Of a stretch of DNA of 64,000 bases, positions 41,380-53,230 are shown one piece after another. Origin of the DNA: Spirodela intermedia (Eukaryota; Streptophyta; Magnoliopsida; Alismatales; Araceae); the NCBI GenBank assembly GCA_902729315.2, contig LR746270.1, forward strand, positions 5,359,721 through 5,423,720, read 5' to 3'. The notes beneath the pieces are model-generated. The model was not told the DNA's origin and ran no database searches. It saw nothing but the letters and a program-made list of their open reading frames with translations. Position 1 is the first letter of the stretch; each line of letters starts with the position of its first letter. The position numbers were made by a program, and so were the translations under genes.

Positions 41380-42290
41380 CAAGACCTTATCTGCCACCAT
41401 AATAGGACCTTATCCATTCTACATCAAGTATGAGAAGACTCTGTCATGGATTTTTTTTTAAGGTTTATCATGATCTAATTGCTTCAATGGTATTTTAGTT
41501 GTGGTTGATATGCTAAAAAAATATTATCATTTTATTCCATTGAAACACCCATTCACATCACAATACATAGCATAATATTTTGCAAAGGAGATTGTTTGCC
41601 TATATGGTCGTTGCCTATGTCTATTATATCTGACCACAACAAGAGCTTCATGAGAGCTCTTTATCATGTGTTATTGAAGTTGCAAGGGATTCGGCTTCAA
41701 ATGACCTCTTCTTATCATCCCAAATACAATGAATAGACATAGGTTGTGAATAGATTATTGGAAACTTACTTGTGATGCTTCATTTTAAATTGATTGAAGG
41801 ACTAGAGCTCCTTGTTACATTTGGCATAGCTATCTTATAGCACCACTTGCACTTCATTTATTGATAGACTCCATTCAAAATGATTTATGGGTATGATCTT
41901 CCCATAATCATCAAATAAGGACTCTTCCCTTATCCCCCATCAATTGTGGATCAACAATTACTAGAATGTGATCATATCCTCTGCCCACTCAAATCACATC
42001 TATAGAATTTTTAGAACTAGATGAAATGCAAGGTTTATTGTCACCATCGCCTAATTGAATTCCAAGTAAATGATAACATATATTTAAGATTGGACCCTTA
42101 CAAAATGAAGTCTCTCACTTGCAACACAAATGTAAAACTTCCCCAATATTTTTTGGCCCATTCAAAATCTCTCATGTGGGTCCATGAATATACAAGCTGG
42201 CCTTACCTCTAGTATTCTATTATAAGTTAGCTTGATCAATACAATTTGATTCCCACTCAATTTGCCCTTCACACTTTATTATACAAAACT
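41380..42290 (+). mobile_element. decayed Ty3/gypsy integrase and chromodomain-side remnant
   Basis: Plus-strand conceptual reading shows, in order and with frame changes and stops, HFIPLKHPFTSQYIA, FAKEIVCLYG, IISDHNKSFMRALYH, GIRLQMTSSYHPKYNE (YHPQTDGQTE-like), VVNRLLETYL, PFKMIYGYDLP and EFQVNDNIYLRLDPYK. This is the integrase core followed by the GPY/F-side segment of a plant Ty3/gypsy element. Stops such as NE-TAG in the core, and several frameshifts, show it is dead. No LTRs or reverse transcriptase were recognised around it. Confidence 0.85.
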
Positions 42291-43369
42291 GAAATTAATT
42301 TCAAATTCAAAATAATTAATTTACTAAGATGTGTATTATCAATTTTATTCTAATGATAATGAATTCTTCTTAAATAGATTTGAAGTATTAACTTTTGGAG
42401 ATGTATATGATAATACTTGATGGATAACATAATGATATTCGATCCTTAAATGGGATGTCATATTCATTTGAAATTGTTCGAACTTATATCTAATTTTAAC
42501 ATTAAGAAATGAAAGAAAACTAGAGGAAGCTTTCGAATCAAAATTCTCTAAAACAATTAGCCTTTCTCTAATATATAATCAATTTTAGATGATTATCTAT
42601 GAACTCTCTACTACTCAAGTTTGTTTCTATGAATTTTTTACACAATTTTATATGCAAAATGAATGGCCTTTGCAGCTTGGTCAAATAATAAGAAGAGATC
42701 GAGTTGATGATCAGAAATCTATCAAAATATTTGAGTATTATATATTTATATTTGGGAAGTTTAAAATGATTTAAAATCATATATAGAAGATAAAAAAAGT
42801 AGAACAGTTGATTAAAAGTTTAAATTAGGATTTTATCAATTCAATACTTCTTAATCTAAGTAGTGCATTCAACATGTATAGGATTTGATCAATTCAATGC
42901 TCCCTTCTTGACTTAGGATTTTGTTTTCAAAGATCAGTGTTAAAAAAATGAAGGAGGTTAATGTTTAAAAGATATTCCTACATTCAAAAAATAATTACTT
43001 ATATGATTTTATGTGTTACCCTTTTGAAAAAATAGTTAGGGATAAATGATTAGTTAGTGTGATGTAAGTATGGGTGATAAGAATTTTTAGAGAAATTTAT
43101 ACATAAATTTTTGAAATTGGTTATGAAAATGGTATGTTGTATTGAAATTAACTCTTGGTAATTAAAGTAAAACTTCATTTATTCCGAAAATATTGAATGT
43201 AGTTCATTCTTTACATTTTTTTTAATAATTTAGCAATGATATATCAAGTGACATGATAAATACTACCTTTAAATCCAATAAGAAATGTTCCATTTGATAT
43301 GTATGAATGATCACAAGACTTGATCAGAAATTTAGAATAAATTATGCATCATGTGGTGACACAATGAAG

Positions 43370-43470
43370 TCTTAAGTACCTCTAGGAGTATTGTTAAAGC
43401 TTTTTGTTTGATTTGAAAATGATAACTTTTTGAGAGATGGCTGAAATCTTAAGTACCTCTAGGAGTATTG
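43370..43470 (+). repeat. exact 24-bp direct repeat
   Basis: The 24 bases at 43370-43393 recur exactly at 43447-43470 (offset 77), starting TCTTAAGTACCTC. Flanks differ. An internal duplication or recombination scar is likely. Confidence 0.92.
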
Positions 43471-45969
43471 GTTGAAATCATTTCATGATGATTTGCCTTG
43501 TACTATTTCTTGAGTATTTTATTCTTCATCAGATGTAATTTTTATGACAATTTCTGAATCACAATTTTTCAAAGGAGATGGATGTTCATAAGACTTGTTA
43601 GTGTCTCTTAAAGGTATACTTATAAATCAGTTTGAGTTAAAATATCTGATAATTGATTTATGATTTAGAAAGATAATAATGATATATAATTTAAGAAATC
43701 AGAAGTTGATGTCTCTTAAGATCCAAACAAAAATTGAGGAATGACAAAAGCTTGATTTTAAAAGATTATTCCATTTTCAAAAGATTTCAAAATTTACCAA
43801 GAGATGACAATTTTCAAGGCTTGATTCACATTATAGGTAGGTATAAGTATACATAATAGAGAATCTATGATTCAAATTTAATATTTTGAGTTTTAATTCT
43901 AAATAAACATGGTCAGTGATGAATGGGATATGAATTGATGATGTGAATCAACTTTTATTCATACACATGTAGATGAATGAAATTTGACAATGTGTTAAGT
44001 CAAGTTTTGTGTGATAGTTCCATGTATTGACAAGCTCTTCTGTAGAATAAAATTATAGAAATTTGGCTGACAACATAGAAATGATTTGGTGTGGTCAAGG
44101 AATTGGTTCCCCTTATAATTGATCATTGGCCTATTTTCTTCAAAGAGTAAAATTGAGTCTCTATTTTCATATGTATCTTCTCTTCTCATAAGGCATATAC
44201 TTGCCAAACAAAAAAAATAAAATCTACTTATATCCTCATTTATTAATCAATATAATCATATAAGACATTTACTACTCTACTCAAAACACAATTCATAAAA
44301 AAAATGAATTCATGTCTACTAAAAAATATTCACACATGAACACAACCATTAAATTAAAAAGAATCTGAATTAATATTAACTATTAAATATTAAAAAATAT
44401 TTTTATAACTTTAATAACTAGTTTGAAATTGAATTACATATCCCTCTTTTGATACACATTCCAATTACACATTTTAGAAAAATGGTTCTTTACTTAAAAT
44501 TTTAGTTGACATATTTTTCCATTGATTCTCACTCACTATAAATAAATTTAAAGCATGACCAATGTTTAGTATCAGTATGTTTTATTTAGAGTAAATTATT
44601 AGTTTTTCAGTTGAATTAATTATACATGTATTATTACACATAATTGAGATTTTATGTATTCTAACAACTATATACACTACTTCAACCATGAACAAAGCTA
44701 CTATTACTTATTTCTTAGGCGCCCAAGAAATGTAACATTAAAACTGATTCATATAATTATATTGTTTACCAAAGTTTTAGTGAAATCAAAATCATAGTAT
44801 GCAACTAGATTCATTTCACACTAATTAGGAGATAAAATTTCTAAATCAATTGTATGAGCTATATGTTTTAAAAGAAATACTTATTTTCATATGTAATTTT
44901 TTTATGATAACTTTAAAATATTACACATAAATAGACATGAAATATTATCTATTGGTTTCTTGAAATGAAATAAAAAAAGATTATGACTCCTCTATATATT
45001 TTCTAATAAAGATAATTATCAATTTTTATTTTTGTATTTATTTGTGTTTTATTTTCTTTCTTTCTTAGTAGATCACATCTCTCTAATAGCCCCTTATAGT
45101 ATTTTAGTTTAGAGAAAAAAAATTTATCATTATTATAAATGTTTTAGTGATGTAAAATAATGCTTAATTTTCAAAATTATCCATATTACAATTGGTTTAA
45201 TCAAGATTTCAATGAAAAACATATTATAGCTGTGCTTGCATCTATATGAGAAGCAATCCCTCCTTCAAATTGAAACTTCAAATTCCAATATCTCAAACAC
45301 TTGATTTATTCATATGTACCTCTTAAGACAATTTTTGTTTTTAGGATTTACTAGAAGTGCTAATGTCTTTAGCAAAGTCAATGACCAATCTAGGTGAACT
45401 TCAATTTACTTCCTACACCAATATATGATAAAATTCATTATTTTACAATCAAAATATACTCATAAACTGGTTAAGTAATTTGACATAATTGAGATCAAAG
45501 ACCACAAATTTTAGTTACAAATTAATTTTGATGAAAATTTAAAACTAATTTATCAAAAAAGCATAAATAAATGGTTAAATCCTTTTTTCTTGGTTATGAT
45601 GAGATATATTACCTTATGTATTGTTTTCCTTTGCTCTATATTTTCATGAAAAATGATTTGAATTATATTTCACAATCAATTTTATTTTATTTTTTTTGTA
45701 GAGTAGTGAAATTTAAATTAGTTAGATTTTGTGACTTTAATTTTTAAAAAAATAGACAATAGAAAGGGATAAGTATCTTTGGTATACTTCTTGAAAGATG
45801 CTTAATATCGCAATGTGTAAATAGTGTCAAACTATTGCATTATCTAATAGTAGGGTCAATTATGTAGTTGATAATTTTCATTGTGTATAAATCATAAAAA
45901 TTATATCTCAAGTATAATATTAGGCTATAAGATGAATAGCATCCTCATTATTATTTTGATTGCAATCTC

Positions 45970-46060
45970 AATTAGCACAAGTTATAAATCTTGTAAATAA
46001 CCAATTAATACAAGTTAGAAATCTTGTAAATAACCAATTAGTACAAGTCAGTTGCCTTTA
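45970..46060 (+). repeat. 33-bp tandem repeat, about 2.5 copies
   Basis: Units start at 45970, 46003 and 46036, each beginning AATTA-CAAGT/TACAAGT and containing AATCTTGTAAATAACC. They are nearly identical, which suggests recent slippage or duplication. Confidence 0.9.
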
Positions 46061-47284
46061 AGAGAATTTCACTTTATCACATTTTAAAACTTCATATTCC
46101 TCTTCTTTTAGAGTTAGAGTATTAATTAATATTTTTTTATTCTGATAAGTATACACGATGCCAATTAATAGATAGAATTATGATACTCACTCTTTATGCA
46201 TGATATATGATTGAATACTTTTTTTCTATATTTACATGAATTTAATTGAATGTAAAATTTAAGAAGGATTTAGACTAATAATGTTAAATATCCAAATTAG
46301 AATTAAATGAATACATTTGAATCTCATAATGTTGAATTCTAGAATTTAGATTATGTTACTATTTGAAATTATTACTTCCTATATTTTTGTGAGAATTTTT
46401 AAGATTTAGAAAGCTATAAGTAATAGAATGTAATGAATTTCATACTTAAATTAAATTAAAATACAAGTATGAAACTTTATTCAGACTACTAGATGCTTGT
46501 AATGAGAAATCATTATTTCAAATATTATTGACATCCAATTAATATGTTGAATTTGAAGTACTTATTCAATTATTTGGGGAATTTATAATAATAAAAAGGA
46601 TTAATTTTTAAAATGCTCTATATCACCAAAATTTATTAAAGTGCATATTGGGATCATGATCCAATGTCTTGTTTTAACCATACTGAATCATTATTGGGCT
46701 TACTTGAACTATTAAATTTTGGGTATAGTTGTGATCATTTAAGGTCTACACTTATTAATTTATCTTAAAAGATATCTAACTCTTACATGCCATATTAGTT
46801 TCAGACATATTAAAAATTTAATTCTTTAAATTTCATATTGAGAGATGATAGAAAATAATAGAAGTTTTAAAATATAAATTATCCATAAATTTAGTACATC
46901 TCTAACTAATTAATTATGAACAATCATTGATGACCCCTCTCTTAGGTTATGTGTGGCAAAGTGAGGTACTAAAGGAGGGTTAATTGATTTCCTACATTTT
47001 CTACTTGTGTGTAAATGTGTTAACACAAATTATAATATAGTCTATGAAATCTATCTTTGACTCAATTTAATGTTTTTATCTTCATTCTGTGGTTACTTTT
47101 GATTTTTTTCTCTCTCACTCCTAATGATGGTGGATATAAAGACTTTATATTGGTTCACCATTCCTTGGGTTACATTTATTATTAAAGGATCTTCTTTTTG
47201 AATTTTCATTATTTCTAGTAGAAATATAGTTAACTTCTTGAGCTCAACTCTCTCAACACAACAATTTAATCTCTGCAAAAATAT

Positions 47285-47396
47285 CACCCCTCAAGGGCAG
47301 ATTTTGACTCATAGCACCGCATGAATAAGTTAAGATACACTTCTCATTAAAGGATAACACCCTCCACGAGTGGATTCTAACTCTCAACACCACGTG
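47285..47396 (+). repeat. diverged 39-bp duplication, offset 73 bp
   Basis: Segments at 47285-47323 and 47358-47396 share CACCCcTC-A-GAG/GGGCAGATT, TGACTC/TAACTC and CACCACGTG/CACCGCATG order. This style of short internal repeat is common in LTRs, but no element ends were found. Confidence 0.4.
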
Positions 47397-49861
47397 CTTT
47401 AGGCTTACCCTTTCTCCACTCACCACCTAGATTATCCTAGGGTCTAATAGAGAGAGACAACCTTCAATGTAGTTATTTAATGAATAGTATGACATAGATG
47501 ATCAATTAGGATGATGCTTTTATTCTTTCTTTAAAGTCTGTACTCATTTTGTTGTAGAATGTTGAATGAATCCTTTTTTTTAGCTCATGTAAGTGTTATG
47601 GATGATCATATAATTTTAATATTTTTATCTCACTCTACTTATGCTACAAAAGATCTATGTCACTTTAGTATTGAAAATAATCATATAAGTTTTAGTACTT
47701 TCCCATTGTTCCATCAATACTCTAGTGACCTTCAATTACTTTTTACTTCTAAGATTTCAACTTCGGTGATAGACGTTCATAATATTTTGTCTAAAGATTC
47801 ATACTTGATTGATGAATATTTCTTCTTTAAGAAATATCAAGTATTCTAGAATACATATATGTACATGCTTCAGCTTTAGAATCATATATGTATTCTACTC
47901 AAAGAAGATTGTTTGACTTATCTTTAGTCCACATTTTTTTCTGACGATTTATCATCTAGAATACATGCTTTTGACCTTCAGTCATACTTCAGCTCATATC
48001 TTTTTTTTTGTAGGTATGATGTCCTTAATGTACATACTTACCTTTATGGTCAAGCTAGGATATTATTGTTAAGCCTATTATTTAGTCCACATACATTAAT
48101 GATGTGTTATCATCTAGAGTGTGAGAGGTTAACTTTAAGTCTTCATTCACTTCAAAACATATAGGTCTCTCACAAATAGTCTTTGAAACTTTTATATAGA
48201 GATATGTGTAACTTCAATAATTAATTTTATTTTTGATATTAGGCTAAAGCTTGGTCGTTTCCACTTTATCATTTTATCTATGTAGAAATTTGACAAGTCA
48301 CCATGTAAGTTATGTGGTAATAATTTATTTGCCTCTTTCTTCACTTAATTCAAACGCTCCAACTCAGATGTCATATTAGTCATGAATTTGAGTCTTACTT
48401 TACTCATTAATCGTTTATTTTTATTTTGAATATTCTCACCATCTTTCATGTGTCATTACAATGCTCTAAATTCAAATTTTCCCTATGCTTTGATTTGAAT
48501 GATGTGGCTATCATTTTTCTACTTTCATGCAGTTTACTTTTTGAGTTCGAATCCCATGTCTATCATAATATTTTTTTGATATATTAGACATGTTTACCTT
48601 GATGCTTCATTTTTCACATTGATCATGTGTTACATTTGAATATCATTAGTGACTTTGGTTTTTCAAACTATACATGTCTTTGTCACACATCTTGGCACTT
48701 GTTATGTTGTACTTATATTCAATAAAATATTTTGTTATACTACAATACAAAATAATATCTAAATGACATGACTACTTGAATTTCTTATTAACCATAGAAT
48801 TATGCATAACATCATCAATGTAAAAGATTTGAATGTTTGTGATTGAATTTGTCTCGTGATAGAAAGAATCATGATGCATATAGATGAATTAAGTTTTGTC
48901 TCATTTAAGAATAATTAATAAATAAAATTTTCATATTATATGTTAAAACACTATGCGTGTGTCAACACCAAATGCATCCACACACTAACATCTCAAGATT
49001 TTTGTAACATTTTTCTGAAAAGAAATTAAAAGAACTTGAGTGGTCTTAGAAGCTCAAGTTACTGTTGATAAATCAACAAGTTGAGAAACAAGAGCCAATT
49101 GGAACAATCATTCTCAACTTTATTGAAATGTCAATGTCTTCAACATTTAGTTAGTTTAGGGTTTATGTAAAGAGTAGAATAATAGTCAAAAATAACTTTA
49201 CTTCATTTTCATTGAAATTTTAAGTGCACTCTAAATTAATATCAACATTTGAAAATAATAATTCTTAGTGTAATTCATCTTTATTTTTATAGGAAACCTT
49301 GTGATTAGATATGAATATAATCATTTAGGGAGTTTATTGCATAGTGTGATTTATAGAGCCATAAATCTATTAAAGAATTATGAAAGAAATTTTATGTGAG
49401 CTGAGTTCATTAATTAGTAGTTATTATGACTAAATATTTAGTTTAGTGAAACCCAAGAACAAGGTGTTCTTGAAGATGAAAAGTAAGCATGGGGTTGAAT
49501 CACTATAAAAAAAATTAAATAGAGATTTAAGAAGCCATTTGATTCAAGATCAAAGAAAATAAATCAAGCAATGTAAAAGAGTTGACAAAAGTTAAAACTA
49601 AGATCCAATCAATTTAACATCTCACTTTTAATCTGTGTGGCCTAAAATCCAATATCTAGAGCTTAACATGGTTAGAAAATAATTTTCAATACTTTCCTCC
49701 TACTATTTCAGTTACCGTGTGAAAAGTGTATGAGGACTAATTTTTTAGTGTTATACGACTTTATCTCCTATGTATTTTATTTAGCCTCAATGTTTACTAA
49801 GATTAAGTCTTGTTTACACAATGTGAGTCAATGTATGAGTCAACTTGCTTCTTACAAAAAG

Positions 49862-50865
49862 TGATGGCACAATCAATCCTTTGTATAAGTGATTTCTTTT
49901 TCGTCATTACAAACTGAACTAAATTGCTCCAAATGAATTTGGTTCATCCTTTGTATAAGTGAGTTGGAATAAATATCAATGCTAATATTTCTTTGAGAAT
50001 GAGAAAAAGAATATTTAGGGCTTTGACTATTCTTCTTCTGTCTTGTTTTTCCATTGTCATTGTTGTTGGAGATAGATTGGAGATTTTCGGATCTTGATAA
50101 CTATCAGAACTAAGTGTGATCACTAGGTATCAGAACTCTAAGTATGATCATTCCTTTGGTTTATTCTATTTACATTGAATCTCATCTCTACGGCCATCAA
50201 GCCTTTGCGAGCATCTATAGTTCTTTGGTGTCATGAACAATTGATTCATCCATCTTCTGCTATCATGAATTACTTGTTCATGTATTTTCTACACTAGTTT
50301 CTGTAGTTTTTGGTATGATTAAGAGTTGGTTCATGTTCTATTTTTTCTATTCTCTAGTTTGTTTGATCTGTTTATATTGAGTGACTTCAAGATTTTAGAG
50401 AACACCGCAGCTTCAGGACATCAATGAACTTTAGTTTGATCAAAATCATATGGAACGAGAAATTGGAGAGTACTCTGATCTTATACCATATGTGTTTTCA
50501 AGTGATAAAGTTGTTGATATATTAGCCAATGACTTGAATAGTGCTAATTTTCAACCACATGTGCCCAACTTAGAAAGGGGATGATATGCATTACCAATTT
50601 GAGGGGGTTGTGTCAAAATATTGTATATTTTTTTCTTTTTTTCTTCTATTCTTTTACTTGTCAGTACAAACTGAATCAAACTAATTAAGATTGATTCAAT
50701 TCATCATTTGCATTAGATAGCTGGTGTAATTAGCAGCCTTGATGTAAACTATTTTATTGAGAATAAGAACAAGGGTTTTTAGGGCTCTAGATTCTCTTCT
50801 CTTGCTTCATTCCCCTTTCGTTGTTACTGTTGGAGATTTGTAGATACCAACTTAATTTTTATATC
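49862..50865 (+). mobile_element. compact, internally deleted Ty1/copia-type LTR element
   Basis: Two diverged homologous segments, about 49880-50074 and 50625-50836, share ACAAACTGAA, a TTGATTCAA/TTTGGTTCA segment, TTGAGAATAAGAA, TTTAGGGCT, TCTTCTCTTG-like and GTTGGAGAT; they look like the two LTRs. Downstream of the first, AGGTATCAGAAC (50125-50136) resembles the copia primer-binding site for initiator Met-tRNA (TGGTATCAGAGC). Before the second, GAGGGGG (50601-50607) is a polypurine tract, followed by TGTGTCAAAA as the LTR start. The internal part ends with a copia RNase H-like tail, VVDILANDL (ADxLTK-like). The element is about 1 kb, so nearly all of pol is missing. LTR outer ends are approximate. 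Confidence 0.6.
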
Positions 50866-52044
50866 TCCCTAGTTGAAATGCACTTAGAATGGGTATGAAT
50901 AAAAGTAGTCAATGACAACACACTTGTGAATAAAATTAAACCCAATTCACCTAACGTGTCATAGCCTTCTTGAATATGAGATTTGGAATCATGATTTACT
51001 ATTCGATGAAGCCCATTGATTTTGAATTTTAATTAGTTATTAAGTTATTGTTTGATTTGTAAGTCAAGAAAATAACTAAATTCGCTCTTCTTTTTTTGAT
51101 GAGCTCTAGTTGTAGAAAATCCAACAGGTTGTAGTTGTTCCAATAGCTATGTACCAAAAATGGTGAAAGAGTAGTTTACAGTATCATTACTATGGTGCAA
51201 GCATGAGTAAAATAACATGGACGTGGTTCGATAGTTCTCTTTCAAATTTAGGTTTTTTATATTTTGAGTCTTTTCTTCATAACAACAAGATGAACTAAAA
51301 ATTATTCTTTTGATCTCCAATTTTTTATAGACTTTTTTTATCGAAAGAAAAATATAGTTAAGCCATAGCAAAATATGAAATACCTTTGTCATTGAACATA
51401 CTTTTTAACATCAAGATGCATGACTCATAGAAACTAACAGGAGACAAATACCGAGGAGAGAGGGAGAGAGAGAGAGAGCGCACAGTGGGAAGAGGAAGAT
51501 AGAGAAGGGCGCGCGTGAAGGACAGAGAGAGGGCCAGAGAGAGAGAGAGAGAGAGAGAGAGATGAAACGAGGGACTCAGAGAGCGGATGGAAAGACAGAG
51601 GAAGGGACAGAGAGAGGTGTGGAAAGAGAGGGAGTAGCACACCTTCAGAAGGTCGCTTTCTAGGTAGGCTTGTATGCTCGCAGCATCTTTTGGCAAGAGG
51701 ATCGTTGAGAAGGTAGAGTATGCCGCCATGGCCCCATCCAGGACCCCTCCACCTTCCTCCCCGCACTTGGGAACCACAAGAGGGGAGGCACATGCTGGCA
51801 TCGAAGCTTTTGGAACATGCCGAGTAAATCTTCAGCACAGCCGGCGCCAGCGCCAGTGCCAGTGCAGCGGAACCACAGACAGGATCCTCTCCTCCCCGGA
51901 TTCTTCCTTCCCACCTCCCATCATACGTTCCTTGGGTCGCATATTCGCCATGAAATGCATCTGCATGGTGCAACGTGACAGAGTCATTCCTTCTACAAGC
52001 TTTGCTTGTAAACCACATCCACATGCCCACGAAGAATGAGAGCG

Positions 52045-52048
<4 letters not shown>

Positions 52049-52106
<58 letters not shown>
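52049..52106. repeat. (GA)n microsatellite
   Basis: About 29 uninterrupted GA units, the longest in the upstream GA cluster. Confidence 0.97.
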
Positions 52107-52111
<5 letters not shown>

Positions 52112-52348
52112 TGCATGCGTCTGTCCCATGGTTTGATAGTTCAATAGATAGAGATATATGTTATATGGATTTATCTGGATATTGTGCGTCTGTGTGACGT
52201 AAATGAGAGAGACGGAGAAGAGAGTGTGCACGTGATGTGCCCGACCGACTTGAGAGATAGATAACTATATTGGTAGATGTGGATCAAGAGATTGCCCGTA
52301 TGCGAAAGAAAGGGAGATAGATAGATAGAGATATAGAGACAGAGACGC

Positions 52349-52366
52349 GGGGGGGTGGGGGGGTTG
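52349..52366 (+). repeat. G-rich tract with quadruplex potential
   Basis: Two runs of seven to eight G separated by one T. Two long runs can supply four G-triplets. Seen directly; folding is inferred. Confidence 0.6.
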
Positions 52367-52945
52367 ACAGAGAAGAGAGAGTGAACGCGTTTCGTTACAG
52401 TGAGAGATATAGATAGTTGTGTATATATATGTACGAATCCAGAGACCGTAAGTTTGGGAGAGAAAAATGAATAGATAGTTTTCTGCGGTGAAAAAGTGAG
52501 GGAGACTGAGATAGAGAGACTGGCGTCGGAGAGAGTGAGATAGAACGGCTGTCGGAGAGAGGAGAATTCACAGATACAGAGATAGCTAGCTGGAGAGAGA
52601 GAGAGAGCATTTCTTTGTTTATTCGTGCAGATGTTGTTCCAGGGGGAAACAAACAGGGCCAGAATAAAGAATGAAGAGCTGGAGGCATAGTTACAACAGT
52701 TCTCACTCCTCGGCGAAGCCTGGGCCGGCGAGTGGAGGGGAAGAACACTCTACGAGCTGCTGCATCCGTCTGTCAGGCTCCATTTTTAACTCCGCAGAGA
52801 AGATAATGAAAAGAAACCTCCAACGTGTCTTTTCAACGGCTCACCTTGTGTGCTTTGAGACGAGTTCATATATTATTCCCTCTCGGTTTCATCCCCCATC
52901 CTCCTGAATCCCCTATTCCCTATAGACGGACAGACGGAGGTGGTA

Positions 52946-52982
<37 letters not shown>

Positions 52983-53230
52983 GGGTAAGCTTTGTGAGTT
53001 CTCCATTCGGTGTTCGTGACACGTGCGAAAGGGAGGAGAAACGTATATGCTGGAGCGTGTATGCCGTACCGTTGTGGGCCGCTCGATGCTTGGAAGAGCG
53101 TGATCAGGAAATGAAAGGCGGGTAGGAACCGACAGCTGCCCGCGGCGCGGGGCTCGAGGTGGGGGAGGCGGCTGGCAACTCCCGCCCAATCATTCGCTTC
53201 TGCCACCGCCACGTCAGCTCACTTATTGTG

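Larger units (their letters stand above)
37311..51440. other. AT-rich gene desert with decayed retroelements
   Basis: About 14 kb of very AT-rich sequence with many short open frames and no supportable gene. It contains a Ty3/gypsy integrase remnant (41.4-42.3 kb), a compact copia-derived LTR element (49.86-50.86 kb) and several short duplications listed separately. The longest frames here, at 47559-47849 and 42021-42212, are respectively unrecognised AT-rich sequence and part of the gypsy remnant. Confidence 0.75.
51441..53230. other. GA-microsatellite-rich intergenic block
   Basis: A run of purine-rich DNA on the plus strand with GA tracts at 51452-51478, 51536-51562, 52049-52106 and 52951-52979, and G runs at 52349-52366. 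The many open frames here are read across these repeats and encode Ser/Leu or Glu/Arg low-complexity strings. One minus-strand stretch (about 51800-51640, ILLPKDAASIQAYLESDLLK followed by GTGTGC) looks slightly more protein-like, but it has an upstream in-frame stop and no partner exon, so it is not called a gene. Confidence 0.6.

Noticed and set aside
47559-47849. 96-codon plus-strand open frame in the gene desert
   Set aside because: AT-rich composition, no recognisable domain and no gene-like context.
48544-48554. GTTCGAATCCC B-box-like motif
   Set aside because: The flanks cannot form a T-stem and no cloverleaf is possible; likely retroelement or chance.
51434-52231. 265-codon minus-strand open frame
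   Set aside because: Mostly Leu-Ser strings translated from GA microsatellites; no family similarity.
52362-52388. TTGACAGAGAAGAGAGAG resembling miR156/157
   Set aside because: It has an inserted base relative to miR156, lies in GA low-complexity DNA and has no complementary star strand within hairpin distance.
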